Part shown: piece after piece, positions 9,460 to 17,612 of the stretch
How the letters are laid out: every line of letters starts with the position of its first letter
Numbering within the stretch: position 1 is the first letter of the stretch
The notes under the pieces: model-generated
The model's database searches: none
Told to the model about the DNA's origin: nothing
The model's input: only the letters and a program-made list of their open reading frames with translations
Made by a program: the position numbers and the translations under genes
From: Candidatus Krumholzibacteriota bacterium
Lineage (GTDB): Bacteria > Krumholzibacteriota > Krumholzibacteriia > Krumholzibacteriales > Krumholzibacteriaceae
Assembly (NCBI GenBank): GCA_016932415.1
Contig: JAFGCX010000007.1
Span: 244,280-308,279, forward strand
Length of the DNA: 64,000 bases
Reading direction: 5' to 3'

Positions 9460-11679
9460 TTAAATACTAAGTTTGCTGGAATCTCCTGGAGGAATAAAAA
9501 CTTCTTGTATTTTCTCACATTTTCGATCCTTACCTATACATTCAACTAATGATTGAAGCAAATAAATACCCTGCAAATATAGTATGAGTGATTTTATTGG
9601 TGATGGAGACTTTGATGCAATGAAAATAAGACGATCTGCCAGATAATAGGAAAAACGTCTGATTCCAGAATGTTTTTCATGAAACTCCAATTCTTCCTTC
9701 ATTCCATTAATTAAAATATCCCACACAACGGATAACCCCCTCCTCCTTTCAGGATATAAAATATTAAATTCCCCCAATCCCTCTTTTAATCCAAATTGTT
9801 CTATAAACCATGTTAGTTCTTCATTACTATATTGTTCGAGATTCATCGAGATACAAACATGCGCAACGAGATGGGAATAGTCGATCAAATAGTCATCGAC
9901 ATGAATATTCCCAATATCAATAAATCGAGATGACGTACCATCGTTATTAATCATTATATTGTTCCCATGGCAGTCTCCATGCACAATAACATTTCTTGAT
10001 TTATCTTCAGGATATCTCCCGGTCAACGGAATATTATGATACATATTCAATAATTTGACTATATTATAGCGGGCGGTATTTATCCTGATTTTCCTGCCGT
10101 CTATCTTTATGAAGATTCCTCTGTTGATAGCTACGTCTAAGTATGATTGCTTTCTGGCTAAACCATCAAGTCTCTCTAAAAGTTTTCCAATTCTATATTC
10201 GAATGCAGGTGGTTCTTTAACATCTCTAATAGATTTCGGAGTAATTGAATGTAGTCTTTTTATAAGCGATAACGAGGCTTTCGAATACATAACAAGCTTT
10301 TGATTCTGTGATGCCTGAGTACCATCGCTGGGGAGGCAATTTTTTACCAGCGATGCATACTCATCATATTCCTCAAGATATTCTATTACTCCATAACCTT
10401 GTTCTCCGGATCCTATTGTTCCAGCATTAATCTTTTGATCATGAAATGCTACAAGTTTTTTCCCTTCTTCTGGAAGGGTATCATAAATAACTGAGGATCG
10501 TTTTAATACTTCCGGCGGTCCAATTTTAATAATATATTTTGATTTGGTTCTCGATATATTTTCTAATGTTAAAGGAGCATGTATTTTTGCATTTACGCTA
10601 TATACATGTGCTGAACTCCACCCACCAGTCAGCCTCCTTACATCATCGAGTTCAACATTTGTAGAATTTCTCAGAACATCTTCAAGCATGTTCATTTCGC
10701 TTGCTGATATATTCGAATTATCGATTCTTTTCTCTATTAATGCAGAAACCCCACAATTCATAAATCGAACAAAAAATTCTTCTTTATCAATTGCCAATAT
10801 CAGTTTTAAAAACAACCCCGCGTGATAACCGTCAAAATTGCCGATTAAATGCTTTGCGCAAATTGACAACCAATTCAGAAAATGCTCTTGTTCTTTAACT
10901 TTACGCCCGCGTTTGCGCTCAATAAAATATAGGAATATATGAGGATAAACAATTCTTGAAAAATCGCCTTGATGGTATTTCTGCAATCTTTCAATAGTCG
11001 CAATGGAAACAATGCGTCCTTCCAGATAATTCAAATGCCTTTCCAGCGATTGATTTCTTTGATACCCGTCGTAATATCCACTAAGGAAGAGCAGCCACAT
11101 AGCGTAGCTAAAGTCTCTAGGTATTATGTTTTTTCTTTCTCTCCGATTTATTATTAAATGCCAATGACTTTCGAGAAATAGTTTGTGCAGTCTATCCGCA
11201 TCTTTAATGATTTTAATATTTTTAGGAAAATTTTCAGGTAATTTATCTTTTTTAGCATAATGAACCAAAGTGCCCATAAAATCAGTGTAAGCCAATCTGA
11301 CAAGTGTCTTGTCATCAAGATAATCGCTATAATGTTCAATAAGATAAACTATTGAATTCTCAAAACTATCAAAATCAAATTCGGAAATTTGAAGTAATGA
11401 CCTTAAACGGCTTGGATGAGCATACATTTGCACTTGATCAAGTGCCGTCTGACTTTGAAGATATTCAGAAAGACCTTTAAGCCGTTCTTTTATTATCGGT
11501 AATATGCGCAGCCAGGAACAAATTTCTATTAATTGAGCTGAAGCTCTTGCTATATCGCCAGATTTTATTTTATTGGCAGTTTCGATTTCGAAGAACTTGT
11601 TATTCGATGACTCTGCAGAACTTAGAAGTTTTGTGAACAGAGTGATCGAATCCCGCATTAAAGTTTCTGATATTTTCAT
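9460..11679 (-). CDS. Large APH-fold kinase with long N-terminal helical region, AT-rich
   Basis: Starts best at the ATG at 11679 (MKISETLMRDS), giving 739 residues; an upstream in-frame ATG at 11733 would add an unlikely hydrophobic stretch. The C-terminal 350-400 residues form an aminoglycoside-phosphotransferase/choline-kinase-like domain. The Brenner catalytic loop HGDCHGNNIMI is intact, followed by the metal-binding FIDIGNIHVDDYLIDY. The first 370 residues are helical and unrecognised. APH-fold enzymes phosphorylate small molecules or proteins using ATP; at 739 residues this one is more than twice a resistance kinase, so drug resistance is unlikely. Its AT-rich DNA contrasts sharply with both flanks, which suggests horizontal transfer. 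APH-like domains also occur in predicted bacterial conflict systems, but no partner is visible here. Confidence 0.75.
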   Translation of the reverse strand: MKISETLMRDSITLFTKLLSSAESSNNKFFEIETANKIKSGDIARASAQLIEICSWLRILPIIKERLKGLSEYLQSQTALDQVQMYAHPSRLRSLLQISEFDFDSFENSIVYLIEHYSDYLDDKTLVRLAYTDFMGTLVHYAKKDKLPENFPKNIKIIKDADRLHKLFLESHWHLIINRRERKNIIPRDFSYAMWLLFLSGYYDGYQRNQSLERHLNYLEGRIVSIATIERLQKYHQGDFSRIVYPHIFLYFIERKRGRKVKEQEHFLNWLSICAKHLIGNFDGYHAGLFLKLILAIDKEEFFVRFMNCGVSALIEKRIDNSNISASEMNMLEDVLRNSTNVELDDVRRLTGGWSSAHVYSVNAKIHAPLTLENISRTKSKYIIKIGPPEVLKRSSVIYDTLPEEGKKLVAFHDQKINAGTIGSGEQGYGVIEYLEEYDEYASLVKNCLPSDGTQASQNQKLVMYSKASLSLIKRLHSITPKSIRDVKEPPAFEYRIGKLLERLDGLARKQSYLDVAINRGIFIKIDGRKIRINTARYNIVKLLNMYHNIPLTGRYPEDKSRNVIVHGDCHGNNIMINNDGTSSRFIDIGNIHVDDYLIDYSHLVAHVCISMNLEQYSNEELTWFIEQFGLKEGLGEFNILYPERRRGLSVVWDILINGMKEELEFHEKHSGIRRFSYYLADRLIFIASKSPSPIKSLILYLQGIYLLQSLVECIGKDRKCEKIQEVFIPPGDSSKLSI

Positions 11680-11827
11680 TATTATACCAACCCCAAAGTA
11701 AATGAGGAAAAAACATAACATATAATTCAACAATAATCAATATATTCATATATTATTGATTCATGCGAGTTTATCATAGCAGACACTGATAAAGCAGCCT
11801 ATCCCGGGCAACCTGTCCGGAGCCTCC

Positions 11828-11857
11828 TTGCCAAAACAGGCTATTTTGTGCTATCAT
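11828..11857 (+). promoter_or_regulatory. Sigma70-like promoter with extended -10 for the ZU5 lipoprotein gene
   Basis: TTGCCA, an 18-nt spacer, then TATCAT preceded by TGC. Five of six bases match consensus in each hexamer. The start codon lies 88 nt beyond the -10. Confidence 0.45.
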
Positions 11858-11944
11858 ACGTCCGTTTTATTACCTGACTCCCGGGCTTATCCCCGGAGTT
11901 GTTGATTCGGCGGTTGGTCCCACCCCGGCAGAAAGGTAACATCG

Positions 11945-13564
11945 ATGCGTAACGCCTTGCTTTCGATTTCAGTCATTTCATTACTGCTTATTTCTTTATT
12001 CGTTATCTTCAATTGCGGCGGCGACAGCGGCACTTCCGTGACTACGCCCTCCGCGGAAATAGGGCCGGAAGGCGGCACAGTTACTGATAAAGGAGGCGCC
12101 TCGGTATATATACCACCTGGAGCGTTGAATGCGGTGACCACGATATCGGTGGAAACAGTCGCAAGTGATGACGATCTCCCCTCTGATCTTGACTTTTTCT
12201 TCATGGAATGCAGCGGGGGAGGAATCTTCGAGCCGCACGGGCTGGTCTTCAACGACTCGGTCACGATCACCCTGCCCCTTGTCACATCGTTGCCGCCAGG
12301 TGATACGCTCACCCTCTTCACCTGGTCCGAGGCCGATACAGCGTGGGACTGCTCACAGTTTCCAGCGATAGTCGATCCCGGCGGCCTGAGCGTCAGCGCG
12401 AAGGTGACGCACTTCTCCTATTTCGTTGTGGATATATCGTTCGGCAACGCGGACATGTTCGACCTGCTCAACTCCGAGACTTCTCCCGAGAACGCGTTCA
12501 GCAATTTCTGCAGTGATTTCCAGAATGAATTTTACGGCGTGGGAACAAGAAGCCTCCCTCCCCAAGTCGGATGTTGTTTCGAGGCGAAGTACATCGAGTT
12601 CTACATGGAATACTGCGACGGAGAGGCTGTCAGTACGTTCAACCATACTGCAGGCATTCCCACTTCCTGCCCGAGGCACGAGCGCATCACGGCGACGAAA
12701 GCAGGCGCGGCAGCTGGCGCCTATACGACACTCAGCGTTGTCATTCATCTCGATTACTGTGTTCCGACACTACACATCTCTAATTATGACAACTTCCTGG
12801 ACCTCGACAAAGGAGAGACAGGCACGATGATATCGGGCACATTCAACTGTTCCGACAAGTTTCCGAATACCGGCGGGACTATTGAATTCTCGGTGGAAGG
12901 CCCGGGATCAGTCGCTCCAAACAGGATAATGACGAACGATACCTGGCAAGTGCATTTTGAATCGACAGAAGAGGGCACAGCAGTGGTAACCGCGACTCTG
13001 GCGTCGTGCATGAACCCATCAGGAAGAGTCACTGATAACGTGATGATTCATTGCGCAAAGAAAGGCGACTGGGCTGCCGTGATCGAGATAGATTTCACTC
13101 ACTCCGGCGAGGGCGTTGACTGGACCTTCCAGGATCATGTGGGGATACTGGCCGACCTTACCATAGACGATGAAGCAGACTCGGCGATAACAGGGACCAC
13201 TATCTCGGGATCTCAGGAAATGGACGTCGCACCGGAGAGCTGCGACCTGACCGCGGTGCTGGCTCCGGAATTCGCCGGAGGATACCTCAAGGGAACAAAG
13301 ATCGGCGAGGTGATCCAGTTCCGATACGCACCAGATCCGGGTTCATTCTTCGTGATGTTCGGCCTTCACTGCGAGCGCGAACCGGACCCCCCGTTCGATA
13401 TAATGATCACCGCCTATACCAACATGCTGGCCACGATCATCGGCGATATCATTTTCACTACACCATTGGTCGAAGCATTCCCGGTCACCGTAAGCGGCTC
13501 GCAGTCTTTCGGCAGCGACCCTCCAATCGAGTATACATATACGCTGACGATGGCGAGAAGGTGA
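11945..13564 (+). CDS. ZU5-domain lipoprotein
   Basis: 539 residues. The N terminus (MRNALLSISVISLLLISLFVI, then FNCGGDSG) is a lipoprotein-type signal whose Cys is followed by GGD; the lipobox is slightly irregular at -1/-2. Residues about 32-160 match a ZU5 domain, the beta fold known from ankyrin, UNC5 and bacterial surface proteins: AEIGPEGGTV, YIPPGALN, TTISVE, FEPHGLVFNDSVTITLP and VTHFSYFVV are its usual landmarks. The remaining 370 residues are Cys-containing beta-rich sequence without a recognised domain. It is probably tethered to a membrane facing the periplasm or surface. No operon partner: the next gene is convergent. Function unknown. Confidence 0.75.
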   Translation: MRNALLSISVISLLLISLFVIFNCGGDSGTSVTTPSAEIGPEGGTVTDKGGASVYIPPGALNAVTTISVETVASDDDLPSDLDFFFMECSGGGIFEPHGLVFNDSVTITLPLVTSLPPGDTLTLFTWSEADTAWDCSQFPAIVDPGGLSVSAKVTHFSYFVVDISFGNADMFDLLNSETSPENAFSNFCSDFQNEFYGVGTRSLPPQVGCCFEAKYIEFYMEYCDGEAVSTFNHTAGIPTSCPRHERITATKAGAAAGAYTTLSVVIHLDYCVPTLHISNYDNFLDLDKGETGTMISGTFNCSDKFPNTGGTIEFSVEGPGSVAPNRIMTNDTWQVHFESTEEGTAVVTATLASCMNPSGRVTDNVMIHCAKKGDWAAVIEIDFTHSGEGVDWTFQDHVGILADLTIDDEADSAITGTTISGSQEMDVAPESCDLTAVLAPEFAGGYLKGTKIGEVIQFRYAPDPGSFFVMFGLHCEREPDPPFDIMITAYTNMLATIIGDIIFTTPLVEAFPVTVSGSQSFGSDPPIEYTYTLTMARR

Positions 13565-13579
13565 GGGAGGGAGACAGGT

Positions 13580-13599
13580 TCTGACAATATTGTGTCAGA
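13580..13599. terminator. Weak hairpin between convergent genes
   Basis: TCTGACA and TGTCAGA pair as a 7-bp stem around a 6-nt loop, between the ends of the ZU5 and SIMPL genes. There is no T-run on either side, so terminator function is doubtful. Confidence 0.3.
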
Positions 13600-13614
13600 G
13601 ATCTCATTGCATTT

Positions 13615-14265
13615 TCAATCAACTATCTCCCAGACGACCTCAACATTGTCTGTCTTTTCGATATCTTCAGGCTCAAAATCAGGCTGAGCTTCGATATCGA
13701 CCATAGCCTCGCAGCAGAGATTTTCCGTCATTCGACTGTGAAAATGAACTTCGCTCCAGCTGTAATTTATCCTGAGGATCTTTCCCAGTTTCACGCCGGC
13801 AGCTTTTGTCATCAGATCCGCTTTTCGCCTTGCGTTTTTGACCGCATCCTCGACAAGTCTGTCCTTCAGCGCCTGAGGGTCGGAAACGGTGAAGTAGATA
13901 TCGAAATCGGCGCTCGACACCTTTTCGGCAATCGCCTTGAGAAGTCTGTTCGACTTTTCAGTATCCCTCGGAAACTCCAGCTTCAGCTTGTGAGTAGCGA
14001 TATATCCGTTGAAATTATATTCTTCCGTTTTCTTGTCATAAACCGTATCGGCTTTGATCCTGAACGAGGTGGTTTTAAGCGCTTTTCTGTCCACCCCCGC
14101 CTCCTCAACGGCCAGACGCACCTCTTCGACCTTCCTGTTGAGCGATTTAAGCGAATCGGTGTAATCCATTTCATGGCCCCTGACATCGAAACTTATTCCG
14201 AAAACATCCGGCGACTGGCTGACAGTTCCGCTTCCCTTGACGACAATGGTCCTTGTATCTGCCAT
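13615..14265 (-). CDS. SIMPL (DUF541, YggE-like) domain protein
   Basis: 216 residues from ATG 14265, chosen over an in-frame ATG 15 nt upstream because AGGGGAG lies five nt before it. The start of the chain is typical: TIVVKGSGTVSQSPDVFGISF, then a helix of pairs (SLNRKVEEVRLAVEEAGVD), KTTSFRIKADTVYD, a YNFNGYIATHKLKL strand and the DAVKNARRKADLMTKAAGVKLG helix. SIMPL proteins form ring assemblies and are linked in E. coli to oxidative stress tolerance. Unlike YggE, no signal peptide is visible, so it may stay in the cytoplasm. The second half has odd Cys (NLCCEAMVD). The gene is convergent to the ZU5 gene and adjoins the AT-rich segment. Confidence 0.85.
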   Translation of the reverse strand: MADTRTIVVKGSGTVSQSPDVFGISFDVRGHEMDYTDSLKSLNRKVEEVRLAVEEAGVDRKALKTTSFRIKADTVYDKKTEEYNFNGYIATHKLKLEFPRDTEKSNRLLKAIAEKVSSADFDIYFTVSDPQALKDRLVEDAVKNARRKADLMTKAAGVKLGKILRINYSWSEVHFHSRMTENLCCEAMVDIEAQPDFEPEDIEKTDNVEVVWEIVD

Positions 14266-14316
14266 GGAGACTCCCCTCATGATCGAATGAATATGTTATG
14301 GATTACCAAAATCATC

Positions 14317-16164
14317 TCAAAAGAGAAAGTAGTAAGCCATATAAAAACCTTTCGGGTCATGCTGTATTGGATTTATACCATCGCCTGAGAGAAGCGGCAG
14401 CGTCTCACCATTCGCAACGGCTTCAAGATCGACAGATTTGCCAAAAATATAACCGACCTCGAAACGATGGTACCTCTTATCGTTCCTGGTATAAAATTCA
14501 CGTGATGTTATTCCTATACCCATTTTTATTAACCAACCGTCAATTTCAGTTTCATATGTCGTTGTTTCCATACCGTCATACATCGAAAAAGATTCATAAC
14601 GAGAATAGTGAACAGCTCCAGTTACTGCATGGAGCCGCCATCCATATTTCCAGAACTGCAAACGTATCGGGATCTGATATCTGACCTCAAGAGAATACCT
14701 ATCCGGCCTGATATCACCAGATTCTTCAAAAGTGATTCCGGGCCCCTTCACCAGGTCATCAAAGCCATAACTTATCGGTGACCATATTAGATCCAAAGAA
14801 GTCTCTTTTGTAAGGTTGTACGAACCAAGAACTCCAATGGAAAAAGATGAATAATCCCCTATTACAATATCCGAATTAGCACCAAGCCGCCAATTTCTGC
14901 CCATTCGAACTGGCTCTTTTTCCAGTTTTCGCTGCCAGCGAAATGTTCCTGTAAGCCACGTTTTGCCATCATTCTTTAATGAAATATAGGATTTCACAAC
15001 AGCGGAATCCGCAACACCTCTTTTTAGGGCAATATCGATGATCTGATCCGCTTTCTCAGACTTGCCGTTGGCTACAAGATTATCAGCCTCAAGCAGATAA
15101 GGTTCTTTCCACAAGCTGTCTATAGCGATGGCTTTGTTAATATGTTTCGACGCTCTCTCGTCACGCTCTTTCTGAACTGCATTTTCCCGGTCCGTACCAA
15201 TATGGAGTATTCTTTTTTCGCCCAGGAGATATTCCTCTGCACGGCTTAGATGGTAAGAAGCCATGGAAAAATGATACATTCTTTCAGCATCACGCTCACT
15301 GATATCATATTTCTTTTCTTCTCCTTCATTCATAATATTCTCATAGGCTTTAGCAGTGCTTTTCCATTCTGTTTCGAGGCGAAATCCTGTAGGTGTTGGA
15401 GCCATATAATTGTCGAGCGGGTAATATGTCCTGCATAAAAAGAACACTTTCCCATCAAGGTCATAAAGATGTCCAGGCAGGACAGGAGGATTGATTGCGT
15501 ACTGAGACTTTTTTATACGCAGATCTTCGTCAATGCTATTATCGAGGAATCCTTCCAGGATATTCTGCTTTTTTTTGAATAATGCAGTATCGATTTCGGG
15601 AATAGTCCCTTTAAGTAAATCGTCCCCACTATCTAGAGCAGACCGTTTCTTTGTCATATGAACGACCAGCAATTTATTCCCTTTATAATCGATCACATCT
15701 CCAGAAAGATTTGCGCTGAAGACATATACTTGTTTCGATTTTGGCAGGGTTCCCTTAAAAGCAAACAAAACATCGGTTTTATTGAAGCTGATACTAGCAT
15801 TAGCCTTGGTTGTCGTCGTATACGTCCCCCCGGATGGGAGTGTATAAGTATTAACGCTATAATACCCTTCGTAATATTCCGGTTCAGCAAGCGCCAATAC
15901 GGTATATTCCTGATTATTTTCAGCTGTATAAGCTTTAAAATACCCCTCGATGTTCAATGTGTCCCTGATGATCACAGACGAGCTGTCATACCGGAGCACC
16001 CTCTTCATCATCTCGACTTCTTTAGAAATATCACTATTTGGCAGGTTTCCATCATAACTTTGGCAACCGGAGTTTATGAGTGACACAAAGCCAAATAAAA
16101 TAAATGATAATACCGGGAACAGGTTGTGCTTAACAAAACGCTCTTTCCATTTAATATGCTTCAT
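14317..16164 (-). CDS. Lipoprotein with helical repeat region and C-terminal beta-barrel-like domain
   Basis: 615 residues from ATG 16164 (MKHIKWKER); a lipoprotein signal ends at INSGC. The middle (about 290-400) contains TPR-like helices (SMASYHLSRAEEYL, ASKHINKAIAIDSLWKEPYLLEADNLVANGKSEKADQIIDIALKRG). The last 215 residues alternate strands with aromatic girdles (GTFRWQRKL, SFSIGVLGSYNLT, YSLEVRYQIPIRLQF, RLHAVTGAVHYSRY, HRFEVGYIFG) and end in YMAYYFLF, a final Phe typical of outer-membrane barrels. This suggests a lipid-anchored protein with an eight-strand-type barrel or beta-sandwich. Base composition is AT-rich compared with the SIMPL gene next door. I do not recognise the family. Confidence 0.7.
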   Translation of the reverse strand: MKHIKWKERFVKHNLFPVLSFILFGFVSLINSGCQSYDGNLPNSDISKEVEMMKRVLRYDSSSVIIRDTLNIEGYFKAYTAENNQEYTVLALAEPEYYEGYYSVNTYTLPSGGTYTTTTKANASISFNKTDVLFAFKGTLPKSKQVYVFSANLSGDVIDYKGNKLLVVHMTKKRSALDSGDDLLKGTIPEIDTALFKKKQNILEGFLDNSIDEDLRIKKSQYAINPPVLPGHLYDLDGKVFFLCRTYYPLDNYMAPTPTGFRLETEWKSTAKAYENIMNEGEEKKYDISERDAERMYHFSMASYHLSRAEEYLLGEKRILHIGTDRENAVQKERDERASKHINKAIAIDSLWKEPYLLEADNLVANGKSEKADQIIDIALKRGVADSAVVKSYISLKNDGKTWLTGTFRWQRKLEKEPVRMGRNWRLGANSDIVIGDYSSFSIGVLGSYNLTKETSLDLIWSPISYGFDDLVKGPGITFEESGDIRPDRYSLEVRYQIPIRLQFWKYGWRLHAVTGAVHYSRYESFSMYDGMETTTYETEIDGWLIKMGIGITSREFYTRNDKRYHRFEVGYIFGKSVDLEAVANGETLPLLSGDGINPIQHDPKGFYMAYYFLF

Positions 16165-16327
16165 GCATATAACCACCTTTTACAACATTATCTATCCCAT
16201 CTGGAAAAAACCGCACAATACAAGGATAGAATATAATTTAGTTTTCAAAAGACACACGTACTAGATGTATGTGCTAATATAAATCTCAACAAATGACCCT
16301 CACTACATTTAACACTCCTAGCATATC

Positions 16328-17335
16328 TTAGAATATATCATCCAAGTATTTTGCCCTTAACAACACGTCCTTTTTTACATAAACCGGACTCTGTGGTGAC
16401 TTGTTTTTATCCTCTATAGGGATTTTTTTGATTCTTTTAGCCTTTCCTTTAAAATACACAATATATTTCCCTGTATTTTTGTAGGGTTTAATATCCTGAA
16501 TCTTGGCCATATGCGTAACAGCACTTACCGGCGAAGTCTGGTAGGCGGCAATATACTTTATCCGTTCCTTCATTGCTGCTCCGATCCTGATCTCGTACCA
16601 ACAATCCTCTCCCAGGAATGTTTCCTTAAAACCATCCTCTCTTGCAGGTACGATTATTGTATCAGATTCAACCCTTCTCATTTGCCGCTTTTTCCGCCTT
16701 TCCCTTTGCTTGATTTTATCACCTTTCGGAATCTCGCCATAATCTTCTCCCACATCATACAGCGTATCATATTGATAAATCAGCGACCCTTTTGACGACA
16801 TATATGCTTTTAGTTCAAGGACTGAAATATTCGCATTGATCTTTGCAAGCACATTGTGCAGTTCTGATCTGGCCTCGTCAATTAGCACAATCGCCTTAAA
16901 TGGTTTATAGATGGCACTGTCGAGATAGTTGTCAATGTTTCTACTGGCCGAATTTGCCTGACCCGTTCTAAGCTTTTTCAACATTTCAGGATTTTTTGTT
17001 ATCTTTTCCATAAGAAAATTTCGGATCGAATATTTTCCTTCCTCAAAATTTGTTGCAAATTTTAGAAGCTGGATCCCGACATGCTTAAAAGGATCATGTG
17101 ATACTATCTCATTTTCAATAACGTAAAACTGTGGATCAGACGGTAAGGTCAGATCGATCAAATATGCATCAGGAATCGTTATAATATCATTTCCTCTAAC
17201 TTGTTTTTTCACGTCGACATATATTGTAGCAGGACCGAATATTTTATCCGCCAAGTGTTTTACAGCTTTTTCGAATTCACCCTCATTTACAAACTGCAGA
17301 TAACTGAATATTTCATCCTTTAACGAAATAAGCAT
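16328..17335 (-). CDS. Unrecognised protein, possibly PD-(D/E)XK nuclease-like with PUA/EVE-like end
   Basis: 335 residues, GGGAG before the start, AT-rich. The N-terminal 130 residues resemble a restriction-nuclease fold: an early Glu helix (EGEFEKAVKHLADKI), then PDAYLIDL, then FYVIENEIV and a helix with HVGIQLLKFA, as in RecB-like enzymes where a Gln follows the core. The usual ExK is ENE here, so activity is uncertain. A basic linker (QRERRKKRQMRR) leads to a C-terminal domain with WYEIRIG, RIKYIAAYQ, VTHMAKI and GKYIVYFKG, which looks like a PUA/EVE-type beta-barrel. No signal peptide. It stands alone on the minus strand with an upstream gap of about 280 bp. A defence or mobile-element role is a guess. 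Confidence 0.6.
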   Translation of the reverse strand: MLISLKDEIFSYLQFVNEGEFEKAVKHLADKIFGPATIYVDVKKQVRGNDIITIPDAYLIDLTLPSDPQFYVIENEIVSHDPFKHVGIQLLKFATNFEEGKYSIRNFLMEKITKNPEMLKKLRTGQANSASRNIDNYLDSAIYKPFKAIVLIDEARSELHNVLAKINANISVLELKAYMSSKGSLIYQYDTLYDVGEDYGEIPKGDKIKQRERRKKRQMRRVESDTIIVPAREDGFKETFLGEDCWYEIRIGAAMKERIKYIAAYQTSPVSAVTHMAKIQDIKPYKNTGKYIVYFKGKAKRIKKIPIEDKNKSPQSPVYVKKDVLLRAKYLDDIF

Positions 17336-17612
17336 GATTTACTCCCTGCTTCCTCAAATATGTTTTTCCAAACGTGGCGTTCGCACCTTAATGATATCCC
17401 ATTGAAGGAATATTTATTAAGGCCATTTTTGCAGTAATAAGTTATCTCCGAAGTTATGCTTTGGTGGAAATGCAGCGAGACAGCCGGCAGACTATACCAC
17501 GAGCCCATGGCGGATTTCAACAATTGTTTCGAAGTTAGCTGTCAACAAACAGTTAGAATCCCGGGGCTACTTCAGATTCATCGGCATAAACACCCGAACA
17601 AACCAGCCCCCA

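Noticed and set aside
9460-11679. Aminoglycoside resistance gene
   Set aside because: Only the catalytic fold matches; the protein is more than twice the length of resistance kinases and carries an unrelated N-terminal region.
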